Source of the DNA: Ohtaekwangia sp.
GTDB lineage: Bacteria > Bacteroidota > Bacteroidia > Cytophagales > Cyclobacteriaceae
Length of the DNA: 25,960 bases
Direction: 5' to 3'
Assembly (NCBI GenBank): GCA_021155195.1
Contig: JAJNPV010000007.1
Coordinates: forward strand, 1 to 25,960
Below the pieces are notes generated by a model that ran no database searches, was not told the origin of the DNA, and was given only the letters and a program-made list of their open reading frames with translations. This document shows, piece by piece, positions 1-6,549 of the stretch; within the stretch, counting starts at the first letter, position 1, and each line of letters starts with the position of its first letter. A program made the position numbers and the translations under genes.

Positions 1-48
1 CGCCCAAAATGGGCGGCTATGTGCACCTTTTCTAAAGATATATGTGAT

Positions 49-72
49 ATATATGCACCAAGGTGCATATAT
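49..72. repeat. Perfect short palindrome
   Basis: Arms at 49-59 and 62-72 (ATATATGCACC and its exact reverse complement) are separated by AA. A related GTGCACC copy lies at about 21-27 and could pair with the right arm instead. The site is in the left border of the first gene unit. Its role is unknown. Confidence 0.7.
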
Positions 73-78
73 TCGCTA

Positions 79-97
79 GTTATGCACAATGCCGCGC
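79..97 (+). repeat. Left 19-nt inverted repeat of the SIR2 unit
   Basis: The 19 bases GTTATGCACAATGCCGCGC are the reverse complement, with one mismatch, of 1812-1830. The two copies bracket the two-gene SIR2-like unit like terminal or cassette-end repeats. No target duplication is visible outside the pair. Confidence 0.75.
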
Positions 98-120
98 GGA
101 CAGAGTAGTGGCCACCGCGC

Positions 121-180
121 ATTGGCACATTTGCTTGCCGCACATTCCACCGCGACACCATAGCAAGCAAAAGAGCCAAT
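121..180. repeat. Stem-loop repeat, family 1, copy A
   Basis: Arms at 121-137 and 164-180 pair at 15 of 17 positions. The loop opens with CCGCACATTCC (138-148), which is identical to the loop of copy B at 1755-1765. An outer stem, GGACAG near 98-103 with CTGTCC near 182-187, extends the structure. It lies about 30 bases upstream of the first gene. Confidence 0.75.
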
Positions 181-209
181 TCTGTCCGAGCGCACAATCA
201 TGAGAAAAA

Positions 210-692
210 ATGAGCAGTAATTCAAAACGACATAAACTCTTAAAAATACTCGCTGACAAATACATAAAGGCGAATCAAGGTGAAGAACAAGCCTTAGGAG
301 TAAGTTGGGAAGACCTGATATCAAAGCTTAATTGGACAATGGACGAACTTTTAGAAGTAAGTTCAACTTTATATGCGGAAGAGGAAGTAGCAAAGCATGA
401 TGCCTACGGAATTAAAGGCATTTATGCGAAAATGAAGGGAGTATCTTCTTATAGCTCGAAGAAATACAAGCGGGAGCATGAACGAATAATTTTTGACAGA
501 ATAAAGAACTGGGTGCAAACTGTCATTCCGATACTTTCCTTAACTGTAACATTCACAGTCATAATACTTTCAGAAGTCAGACTGCAGAGTAAAGACAAAA
601 AAATAGACGAACTGACAGAAAGAATTAATAAGATAGAAAATGACTTAATTAAGTCGCAAGAGGTTAGGGTTGATACAACAAAGATTAAATAA
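210..692 (+). CDS. Winged-helix-like / single-TM / coiled-coil protein, partner of SIR2-like protein
   Basis: This 160-aa protein is not assigned to a named family. Residues 1-95 are soluble, charged and mostly helical, with a pattern suggestive of a winged-helix fold (SWEDLISKL followed by DELLEVSSTL and a GIKGIY turn). Residues 103-121 form one hydrophobic membrane segment. Residues 123-150 are heptad-like (KKIDELTERINKIENDL) and probably form a coiled coil. It ends 6 bases before the SIR2-like gene on the same strand, so the two are probably co-transcribed. By analogy with other two-gene defence modules it could be a membrane-anchored sensor or regulator of the SIR2-like effector; this is inference. 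The ATG at 210 is the first plausible start after the repeat-rich leader. Confidence 0.85.
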   Translation: MSSNSKRHKLLKILADKYIKANQGEEQALGVSWEDLISKLNWTMDELLEVSSTLYAEEEVAKHDAYGIKGIYAKMKGVSSYSSKKYKREHERIIFDRIKNWVQTVIPILSLTVTFTVIILSEVRLQSKDKKIDELTERINKIENDLIKSQEVRVDTTKIK

Positions 693-698
693 GTACTC

Positions 699-1718
699 GT
701 GGCAAAGTTAGACGTTAGGACATTAAGAGAGGAAGCTGGAGTTTATCAATGGAATGACATTCGTGAGCGTTACACTAAAAGTGACCTTTTCCTTGGAAAC
801 GGATTCTCGATTAAAATTTCCAACAAGCTTAATTACACATCCCTTTTTAGCAAGTTTATAGAATTAATTCCAGCCGCGGACAGGGCAATCTTCAATCAAT
901 TTGGTACAACAAATTTCGAATTGATATTAGAAACCATAAATAACGCAATAAAGGTTAACGAAATATTCAACATCGCTCATCCCCAATTAATAAGTTCAGT
1001 TGACCGATTGAAAAATGGATTGATCGAAGCTATAAATCAAAATCATCCTAAACATGCGGAAATCGAGAATAATATCTTTGATAAATTATCAATTTCGCTA
1101 GACGATTTTGAGGATGTGTTTACTACGAACTATGACACTTTCCTCTATAGAATTGTAATGAGAACGAAGGATCGATATAGTGGAGGTGAGAAGATTCAGC
1201 CCTATCAAGATTATTTCTGGCTTCGTGTAGGTGAATATTTAAAATTCATGGATACCCAGAGTGATACCACTTATAAGAATTTTTATTTCTTGCATGGCGC
1301 GCTTTTTATTTTTCAAACCGAGTCCGGGAATTTTAAGATTAGAAGAGGCGACCAAGAAGCAGAACTACTAGACCTAGTAAATGCAAAGATCGGTGTTGGG
1401 GAATTTCCTCTTTTCGTTGCTGAGGGGACATTTCAAGATAAAGAAAACAAGATCAATAGAAATGGATATTTATCTTTTTGTAGGACAAATTTTAAAAACG
1501 CTTCACGCAATCTCGTGATTTATGGCTCCTCACTATCTGACCAAGACACACATTTCATAAATGATTTAAACTATAATAGGAGGAATTTAGCGATAGGAGT
1601 GTATTGTGAAGAAAGAACTGTCGAACAGTTAAGATCTCTGAGACATGGTATCTTATCAAAGTTCAATAGATTAAAGAATGAAGAGATAGTGTTCTTTGAT
1701 TCTGACGGACTCTTTTAA
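699..1718 (+). CDS. SIR2-like (DUF4917-like) protein, putative NAD-consuming defence effector
   Basis: This 339-aa protein has the signature of the SIR2-like/DUF4917 group. A Rossmann-type LFLGNGFSI lies at residues 30-38 (GNG 33-35), FTTNYD at 141-146, FLHG at 197-200, and NLVIYGSSLSDQD in the C-terminal part. Asn144 and His199 match the Asn/His pair that SIR2-type NADases use to bind and cleave NAD+. In known bacterial systems (Thoeris ThsA, DSR1/DSR2) such domains deplete NAD+ after phage sensing; for this gene that role is inferred. The start is GTG at 699, 6 bases after the previous stop, and no better in-frame ATG is near. It follows the TM/coiled-coil gene and both lie between inverted repeats at 79-97 and 1812-1830. 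Confidence 0.85.
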   Translation: MAKLDVRTLREEAGVYQWNDIRERYTKSDLFLGNGFSIKISNKLNYTSLFSKFIELIPAADRAIFNQFGTTNFELILETINNAIKVNEIFNIAHPQLISSVDRLKNGLIEAINQNHPKHAEIENNIFDKLSISLDDFEDVFTTNYDTFLYRIVMRTKDRYSGGEKIQPYQDYFWLRVGEYLKFMDTQSDTTYKNFYFLHGALFIFQTESGNFKIRRGDQEAELLDLVNAKIGVGEFPLFVAEGTFQDKENKINRNGYLSFCRTNFKNASRNLVIYGSSLSDQDTHFINDLNYNRRNLAIGVYCEERTVEQLRSLRHGILSKFNRLKNEEIVFFDSDGLF

Positions 1719-1735
1719 CAGGTAACTGCACCTAA

Positions 1736-1798
1736 AACCATACCAATGCCAAAGCCGCACATTCCGCACACAACCCAAGCTTTGGCATCCGTATGGTT
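1736..1798. repeat. Stem-loop repeat, family 1, copy B
   Basis: Arms at 1736-1754 and 1780-1798 pair except for one two-base internal bulge. The loop reads CCGCACATTCC (1755-1765) and then CACACAACCCAAGC (1767-1780). It starts 18 bases after the SIR2-like stop and could also serve as a transcription terminator, although no T-run follows. Confidence 0.8.
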
Positions 1799-1811
1799 AA
1801 GAGTTGTGCAA

Positions 1812-1830
1812 GCGCGGCACTGTGCATAAC
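1812..1830 (-). repeat. Right 19-nt inverted repeat of the SIR2 unit
   Basis: GCGCGGCACTGTGCATAAC is the reverse complement of 79-97 at 18 of 19 positions. Its terminal AAC overlaps the start of a TATA-type half site (1828-1849). Confidence 0.75.
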
Positions 1831-1849
1831 AACGTATATAAAACATGGG
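1828..1849 (+). repeat. TATA-type half site, family 2
   Basis: AAC, a short spacer, GTATATAAAACATGG. This is the same arm pattern as 2767-2794 and the reverse complements of 2898-2927 and 3633-3658. Only one arm is seen here. It stands 9 bases from the stop of the minus-strand gene. Confidence 0.6.
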
Positions 1850-1857
1850 ACTAATAA

Positions 1858-2625
1858 TTAATCAAATAAACCAACGACAACGACAAGGCAGTTCTTTTCA
1901 CTTTTTCTAAAAGATATTTTTTTAGGCATTGGATAAGTCATAGCACTTGACTCTTGAGGAGACATACCCGCATCTTTATATGCTTTAAATATCTGACTAT
2001 ACAGTGCTTTTGCATTTGACGCCATGTTTAATTCAACAATTAAACATGTTAAATTCTCCTTTTTCATCAATACTTCAGTGTCATACACTATTTCGTCTAA
2101 CTGTTGTTTTGATGCCCTAATCTCATTGACATTTAAATTTTGAATATCCCCCAAAAACTGATTTCCCAAATTTGCCTCATTGTTTTGTATGCCTCTTCCG
2201 TCTTTTGCAACAGTCTGAATGTTTATCTTGGGTGAAACAATTATGCCTTTGACTGAATCATATTTGTAATTGCCCCTTTTCAAGGCTACTTTGAAAATGC
2301 TATCCGATTTGTTGGCTCTTTCATAAGCTGAACTTAAAAACCCTAATCTTTCTAAAGTCTCTTGATGCCTCAGTTCAAATTTTATACTGTCTTGATAATT
2401 TTTACTTTTTGAAATAGTTTCTTTAGTAATTGACTCGTTATGACTTTTAACAGTCAAGTAAAGACCTGTTCCAAAGAATAAAGCAAATGCAATAATGTAG
2501 ATTTTACCAGCTAAAGTTAGCCGTGTCCACCAGTTTAATTTTTTTCCCTTGACTTTCATATCCCAGATAGTTGGCATGAATGCGACCATTGCTGCGGCAA
2601 TAAAAAAGAAGACCTGGATTGACAT
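1858..2625 (-). CDS. Orphan membrane protein with two N-terminal TM segments
   Basis: This 255-aa protein is not recognised. Hydrophobic segments lie at about residues 3-20 and 43-60, joined by a short basic loop (KVKGKKLNWW). The remainder is a soluble, Lys/Glu-rich domain with no known catalytic motif; a helical stretch near residues 75-115 precedes it. A possible structured part at 175-255 contains CLIVELNMAS, a proline-bearing SPQESSAMTYPMP stretch and a hydrophobic tail, VVVVGLFD. It is the only minus-strand gene of the islet and fills the unit between repeats B and C alone. The ATG at 2625 starts directly with the first membrane segment. Confidence 0.8.
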   Translation of the reverse strand: MSIQVFFFIAAAMVAFMPTIWDMKVKGKKLNWWTRLTLAGKIYIIAFALFFGTGLYLTVKSHNESITKETISKSKNYQDSIKFELRHQETLERLGFLSSAYERANKSDSIFKVALKRGNYKYDSVKGIIVSPKINIQTVAKDGRGIQNNEANLGNQFLGDIQNLNVNEIRASKQQLDEIVYDTEVLMKKENLTCLIVELNMASNAKALYSQIFKAYKDAGMSPQESSAMTYPMPKKISFRKSEKNCLVVVVGLFD

Positions 2626-2679
2626 GATTGCTTAATCTTTGACTTAGGGAAGATGAAGTTAATAAAATCTTCCAAATCC

Positions 2680-2737
2680 GCACCAATGCAAAGCCCGCAC
2701 AGGCCGACCACACAAACCCAAGCCTTTGCATCCGTGC
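2680..2737. repeat. Stem-loop repeat, family 1, copy C
   Basis: Arms at 2680-2693 (GCACCAATGCAAAG) and 2724-2737 (CTTTGCATCCGTGC) pair except at the same internal CA/CC bulge as in copy B. The loop contains CCGCACA and CACACAAACCCAAGC (2709-2723), again as in copy B. The outer and inner stem bases differ from copy B but compensate for each other. Confidence 0.8.
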
Positions 2738-2766
2738 TACTATTCGGTGAAGGCGCAACTGATGCT

Positions 2767-2927
2767 AACATTGTATATAAGTCATGGCGGGGTTCAGTGC
2801 TATATTGTAGTTTCACTTTCATATTTTCGTTTCAGTTTATGGGACAAAGTGGAGCAGGTCGGGCAAATCATTCCTATCGTCATTCATTTGCCCTCCTAAT
2901 CCCGCCACGCCTTATATACTCATCGTT
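2767..2927. repeat. Long imperfect palindrome, family 2 (attC-like), copy 1
   Basis: The left arm (2767-2794) begins AACATTGTATATAAG and ends TGGCGGGGTT. The right arm (2898-2927) is its reverse complement with two extra bases and a few mismatches. A nested hairpin, GGGCAAAT (2861-2868) with ATTTGCCC (2886-2893), lies inside. The outer ends are AAC and GTT as in integron attC sites, but they do not fit the 7-base GTTRRRY core. Together with copy C it fills nearly all of the 350-base gap 2626-2975, in which I see no gene. Confidence 0.75.
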
Positions 2928-2975
2928 GTGTGTGATTTTTAACGACAGACAAGTTTCAAAACAAGAAGGACGGCA

Positions 2976-3377
2976 TTGAACGAGATTACAATACCTTATC
3001 ACTTAGCAATACCGACAATCATTTGCATTTTGGGTCTTGGGACAATTATATTCTTCCGACAAAAACTTTTCTTTAAAAACAAATGGCTTTGGACAAGTGT
3101 GACAGTGTTTTTGCTCGCATATCTTTTCATTGTAGGTAGTGCGACATATGACGACATCTATTATCAATGGGACTTGAATAGATATGACCTTAACAAAGAC
3201 GGACTTTTTAGTGGACAGGAAATAACAGAGGACCAAAAAGCTGCGATGCAAAGACTGATTAATGACGTGGGACGAAATTTTTCGTTTATAACAGGTTTAA
3301 TCTTCGCAGGAGTCATATCGACAATGGTATATTTATTCGGACGGCTAAAACTTTTAATAACAAAACGCGGACAATAA
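2976..3377 (+). CDS. Small membrane protein with one EF-hand loop
   Basis: This 133-aa protein has three hydrophobic segments at about residues 10-27, 37-56 and 101-121. Between the second and third lies a canonical EF-hand loop, DLNKDGLFSGQE (residues 71-82), with Asp1, Asn3, Asp5, Gly6, Ser9 and Glu12 all in place and flanked by helices. This predicts Ca2+ binding in the segment between membrane spans. The start is TTG at 2976: a stop lies 12 codons upstream and no earlier ATG is in frame. It is the only gene between the two long palindromes. The family is unknown and the role cannot be deduced; a Ca2+-responsive membrane protein is the simplest reading. Confidence 0.8.
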   Translation: MNEITIPYHLAIPTIICILGLGTIIFFRQKLFFKNKWLWTSVTVFLLAYLFIVGSATYDDIYYQWDLNRYDLNKDGLFSGQEITEDQKAAMQRLINDVGRNFSFITGLIFAGVISTMVYLFGRLKLLITKRGQ

Positions 3378-3382
3378 AAACC

Positions 3383-3425
3383 ACACACAACACCGTGTTT
3401 AAGTAATTGCGTGGTTTTGTGTCCT
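3383..3425. repeat. Half site / imperfect hairpin after the EF-hand gene
   Basis: AACACCGTGTTTAAG at 3389-3403 followed by GCGTGG resembles the family 2 arm. The same stretch folds weakly with CGTGGTTTTGTGT (3410-3422) and may end transcription of the preceding gene. The rest of the gap up to 3537 shows no gene. Confidence 0.45.
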
Positions 3426-3537
3426 TATTCAAATTGGTTTCTTAATTTAGTCCTGTTAAAACGACATTCACAGCAAGCGGAAAACGAACCGGACGAGAAG
3501 TTACAAAACATAGTATCGAGAAGTAAGAACTGCCCAC

Positions 3538-3658
3538 AACAAAAGCTATAAAACATATGCTGTATTGTAGGTTCTTAAAGTGTGTGCTGTTAAATTTCGT
3601 TTGCAACGTAGGACAAACATGTGCGCGTTTATACGCATACGTTTTATAGCTAAACGTT
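3538..3658. repeat. Long imperfect palindrome, family 2 (attC-like), copy 2
   Basis: The left arm (3538-3564) starts AAC and contains AGCTATAAAAC followed by ATATGC. The right arm (3633-3658) is the reverse complement of the same pattern and ends in GTT. The interior of about 70 bases is not related in sequence to copy 1. It ends 34 bases before the DUF1801 start. No gene is seen in the gap 3378-3692. Confidence 0.75.
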
Positions 3659-3692
3659 GGCGCTCATTGTAACGAACCAACTATGCAAACAT

Positions 3693-4130
3693 ATGGCATA
3701 TGCAAAGACAACTTACACACCACAAAACGTAATTGATTTCATTAGCTCATTCGTTGACAATGACCAGAAAAAAGCAGATAGTTTACTACTAATTGAGCTA
3801 ATGCAAAAATGGTCAGACTCCGAACCTAAAATGTGGGGTCCAAGCATTATCGGTTTTGGAAACTATCACTATAAGTATGCAAGCGGACACCAAGGAGACG
3901 CACCGGTTCTTAGCTTTTCACCAAGAAAAGCTGCCCTAACATTTTATGTTTATTCTGACACTGAAAAAAGTAAAAAATTACTAGCAGACCTTGGTAAGTT
4001 CAAGATTAGCAAAGCCTGCATTTATGCTAAGAAACTTTCCGACATCAATTTACCCATCTTGAAAGAACTATGTATTGAATCAATAAATTATATTGGCAAG
4101 CATCACGAATGTTCATGCAAGGCAAAATAA
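3693..4130 (+). CDS. DUF1801 domain protein
   Basis: This 145-aa protein matches the DUF1801 (YdhG-like) family. It has an N-terminal helix pair (TPQNVIDFI, then a DSLLLIELM segment), the central WGPSIIGFGNYHYKY block, an FSPRKAALTFYVY strand pair and a C-terminal FKISKACIYAKKLSDI motif. These small cytoplasmic proteins are common in Bacteroidota, and their biochemical role is not established. A longer frame opens at a TTG (3657) lying in the arm of the palindromic repeat, so the ATG at 3693 is the better start. The stop overlaps an ATG that opens the next gene's longest frame. Confidence 0.85.
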   Translation: MAYAKTTYTPQNVIDFISSFVDNDQKKADSLLLIELMQKWSDSEPKMWGPSIIGFGNYHYKYASGHQGDAPVLSFSPRKAALTFYVYSDTEKSKKLLADLGKFKISKACIYAKKLSDINLPILKELCIESINYIGKHHECSCKAK

Positions 4131-5086
4131 ATGTGATCAAAAAATTGAAAGAAAGGATGCCAAAATTGCATTGTTTTTTAATATTCCTGTTGCCACTATC
4201 TACGCTTGCACATCCTGGTGTTGGCATTGTTAAGGATAGTAAAGGAAATATTTTCTATACAGATTTACATCAAGTTTGGAAAATCAACAACAATACGAAG
4301 ACTATAGTGGTTCCCAACGTCCACACCCACGAATTATTCATCGACAATGAGGACAATCTATACGGAGAAGGTGGATACTATGATGACCAAACCGAAAGAT
4401 TCTTTCATTATCTATGGGTGCTTCAACAGAACGGACAAATAGATACAATAGTAGGAATGAAAGAAGCCTACGTAACTCAGGATTTTTCATTGGCAAGAGA
4501 TAAAAAGAGCAATGAATTTTACATTAAACGTTTCCTGAAGCCACATTCTGATACGAACAACATTTATAAAAAAACACCTGATGGCTTTGAAACAATATTT
4601 GCAACTGGAAATTTTAAAGATGTCAACTGGCTACATCCTCAAGAAGATGGAAGTCTATTATATGCTTCAGGAAATTCCATATTCCGGGTTGACAGCCTTG
4701 GGAACATCAGGACTGTTTCAAACCAGCTAATTAATTCAAATTCCGAAAAAGATGTATTAATCTGGGGAATATGGCAAGACAACTTTAAAAACGTGTATGT
4801 TGCTGTATTCAGTGACAAAACAGTAAAAAGGATTGGCCTTAACGGTAGCATTTCGACAATTTATAAATCAAATGAAAATTGGGCACCACTACATGGCACA
4901 TTCGACAATGAAAACAAACTTTTGATTTTGGAAGGCTCTGATAATAATGATGTTCAGGTAATAACAGCTAGTTTTATTTCTATAAACACTGCTGAGACAG
5001 GACAATCTGGTTCAAAAGTATTGCCGCTTGTTATTATTGGTTGTATTGTTTTGGTCATCGGACTTTGGTATTTAAAAAAAATTTAA
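4109..5086 (+). CDS. Exported beta-propeller-like protein with C-terminal TM anchor
   Basis: The longest frame is 325 aa. A signal peptide, KLHCFLIFLLPLSTLAHPG, follows Met17 (ATG at 4157). That ATG or a GTG at 4133 may be the true start, because the ATG at 4109 overlaps the DUF1801 gene by 22 bases. The mature part shows repeated strand units of NHL/SMP-30 type (KDSKGNIFYTD, DNEDNLYGEGG, EDGSLLYASG, DNENKLLILEG), consistent with a propeller. Residues about 303-322 form a hydrophobic helix, followed by two lysines, which would anchor the protein with the propeller outside the cytoplasm. No catalytic residues can be assigned. It sits in a tight run with DUF1801 and a membrane protein. Confidence 0.75.
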   Translation: MFMQGKINVIKKLKERMPKLHCFLIFLLPLSTLAHPGVGIVKDSKGNIFYTDLHQVWKINNNTKTIVVPNVHTHELFIDNEDNLYGEGGYYDDQTERFFHYLWVLQQNGQIDTIVGMKEAYVTQDFSLARDKKSNEFYIKRFLKPHSDTNNIYKKTPDGFETIFATGNFKDVNWLHPQEDGSLLYASGNSIFRVDSLGNIRTVSNQLINSNSEKDVLIWGIWQDNFKNVYVAVFSDKTVKRIGLNGSISTIYKSNENWAPLHGTFDNENKLLILEGSDNNDVQVITASFISINTAETGQSGSKVLPLVIIGCIVLVIGLWYLKKI

Positions 5087-5112
5087 TAACATCAACTAGC
5101 TTAGGGCGAACC

Positions 5113-5517
5113 ATGAAAAAATATGTACTTCTAAAATTAATTGGATTAGCAATTGTGACTATGATAACTTTAGTTGTCATTTCGTTTCTTGAAGTTGCGG
5201 TGTATTCCTATCTCATAAATCCTGGACAAGAGCAAAATGTTTATGAAGCACACGCAAATTCTTCTGCACCCTATATTTCAGGTATTTTCGGCTTTATCAT
5301 TTTCTTTCTTGTTGCACATTACTGGAAGAAAAGGGAATACCCTAATGTGTTCAGATTAATAATCCTGTTCCCCATCATTTATGTTTTGTTGGACATTATC
5401 ATCATAACCGCAGCAGGTGTGAAATGGTCTGACTTCTTCTTAATCTTTACAATTGCCAATGCTGCGAAATTTCTTGGATGTCTCTTGGGGTATAAATTGA
5501 CTAATTACACCCACTAG
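5113..5517 (+). CDS. Small polytopic membrane protein
   Basis: This 134-aa protein starts at ATG 5113 (MKKYVLLKLIG) and has about four hydrophobic segments, near residues 8-31, 52-70, 80-100 and 105-125. A basic KKREYP loop lies between the second and third. No family is recognised. A longer frame from 5041 would overlap the previous gene and adds no hydrophobic or conserved sequence, so it is rejected. The gene begins 26 bases after the propeller protein's stop and may be co-transcribed with it. Confidence 0.7.
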   Translation: MKKYVLLKLIGLAIVTMITLVVISFLEVAVYSYLINPGQEQNVYEAHANSSAPYISGIFGFIIFFLVAHYWKKREYPNVFRLIILFPIIYVLLDIIIITAAGVKWSDFFLIFTIANAAKFLGCLLGYKLTNYTH

Positions 5518-5778
5518 AGAAAGAAAAGAATAAAACAGACTATTTAACGAACTCTCAGAAAGTCTTATCTTTCACGAAACGCAACACCGTTCTGCGTTAA
5601 GCAAAACACTCTACAGATTAAATAGCGAATAAGAATGGCAAATAAATGGACGGAAAACATTAAGTGCAGTGAGGTCTTCCTACCTGACTGATTTAATTCT
5701 GAATTTTATATTTTTTTAACTTTATGAGTATCACGCTTGTCAGGTTGAGAAATACGACAAGAAAATAAAATTTTCAAA
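5518..5778. other. Intergenic border of the accessory islet
   Basis: This 261-base gap has no convincing gene. It holds one small hairpin, AACGCA (5578-5583) with TGCGTT (5593-5598). I see no clear copy of either repeat family, so the right limit of the islet is not marked by a recognisable palindrome. Confidence 0.4.
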
Positions 5779-6126
5779 ATGACTAAAACAGAAATAGCAA
5801 AAGCTTTTTCAAATGGAGAATTTGAAAAGACATACAAGTTTATTTCGGAAAAAGCAGAATGGACTGTAATCGAAGAAGACAGATTTATAGGCAAACAAGC
5901 AATTATTGACAACTGTGAACAAGTTGGTAACTACTTTAAATCTGTAACTACAAACTTTAAAACTTTAAACATTATAGCTGATGGGAATAAAGTTGTAATC
6001 AATGGAACAGCTGAATTTTTAAGAAACGAAAAACGAGTTTCATTTATTTCGGCTTGTGATGTTTATGAGTTCAATGAAAAAAGTGAAGTTCTAAAAATTA
6101 CTTCATATTGTATTCAATCAAAATAA
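5779..6126 (+). CDS. NTF2-like (SnoaL-type) small protein
   Basis: This 115-aa protein fits the cone-shaped NTF2-like/SnoaL fold. N-terminal helices (EIAKAFSNGEFEKTYKFIS) are followed by AEWTVIEEDRFIGKQAIIDN, the typical strand-turn-helix, and then long antiparallel strands (VVINGTAEFL, SFISACDVYEF, VLKITSYCI). Members include ketosteroid-isomerase-like enzymes and many uncharacterised small binding proteins; no catalytic Asp/Tyr pair can be named here. The cupin gene starts 11 bases downstream, which suggests one transcript. Confidence 0.8.
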   Translation: MTKTEIAKAFSNGEFEKTYKFISEKAEWTVIEEDRFIGKQAIIDNCEQVGNYFKSVTTNFKTLNIIADGNKVVINGTAEFLRNEKRVSFISACDVYEFNEKSEVLKITSYCIQSK

Positions 6127-6137
6127 CATAATAAAGA

Positions 6138-6545
6138 ATGGAACATAAGGAAAATGAAAGGGACATTTTAATTCTTAAAGCAGGTGAAGGAAGAACTTAT
6201 AATTGTGGAACGATGACTGCAGTTTTTAAGGCAGACGAAAATGAAACTGCGAATAAATATAGTATTTCAGAATGGTGGCTTGAACCAAACTCTGACGGAT
6301 CAGGGGCACACCAACACGAAGAGAATGACGAAATCTTTTACGGCTTAGAAGGAACTGGATCTATACTTGTTGGCAACAAATGGATAGATATTAAAAAGGG
6401 AACTTTCTTAAGAATACCCGCAAAAACCATTCACGACTTTGCGAACAGGACAACTGAAAAATGTGGACTTCTTAACTTCTTTATTCCTGGTGGATTTGAG
6501 AGAAATATGCCTTCTATTGTTAAATGGTTTGAAGACAATAGCTGA
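6138..6545 (+). CDS. Cupin domain protein
   Basis: This 135-aa single-domain cupin carries the first motif GAHQHEENDE with His58, His60 and Glu64, and the second motif IPAKTIHDF with His99. Together these form the usual 3-His/1-Glu metal site of the beta-barrel. Substrate and reaction cannot be read from the sequence; cupins of this size include dioxygenases, isomerases and sugar-binding proteins. It follows the NTF2-like gene by 11 bases and precedes the damaged reductase by 4 bases, so the three probably share a transcript. Confidence 0.85.
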   Translation: MEHKENERDILILKAGEGRTYNCGTMTAVFKADENETANKYSISEWWLEPNSDGSGAHQHEENDEIFYGLEGTGSILVGNKWIDIKKGTFLRIPAKTIHDFANRTTEKCGLLNFFIPGGFERNMPSIVKWFEDNS

Positions 6546-6549
6546 TGAT

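Noticed and set aside
76..324. 82-codon minus-strand open frame over the left border
   Set aside because: It covers repeat A and the start of the well-supported gene at 210; its composition is Cys/Leu-rich and no motif is present.
121..2737. CRISPR array
   Set aside because: The repeats are only three, about 900-1600 bases apart, palindromic and separated by genes, with no spacers or cas genes.
2653..2979. 108-codon plus-strand open frame across repeats C and copy 1 of family 2
   Set aside because: Almost all of it lies within palindromic repeats. The translation is low-complexity and shows no domain, and such frames arise automatically from the repeat sequence.
3657..3692. Earlier TTG start for the DUF1801 protein
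   Set aside because: The TTG is inside the right arm of the palindromic repeat, and the added 12 residues do not resemble the family.
1..5520. Classical chromosomal integron with attC sites
   Set aside because: No integron integrase or attI is present, the palindrome ends do not match GTTRRRY/RYYYAAC, and one gene is in the opposite orientation. I kept only the cassette-like description.
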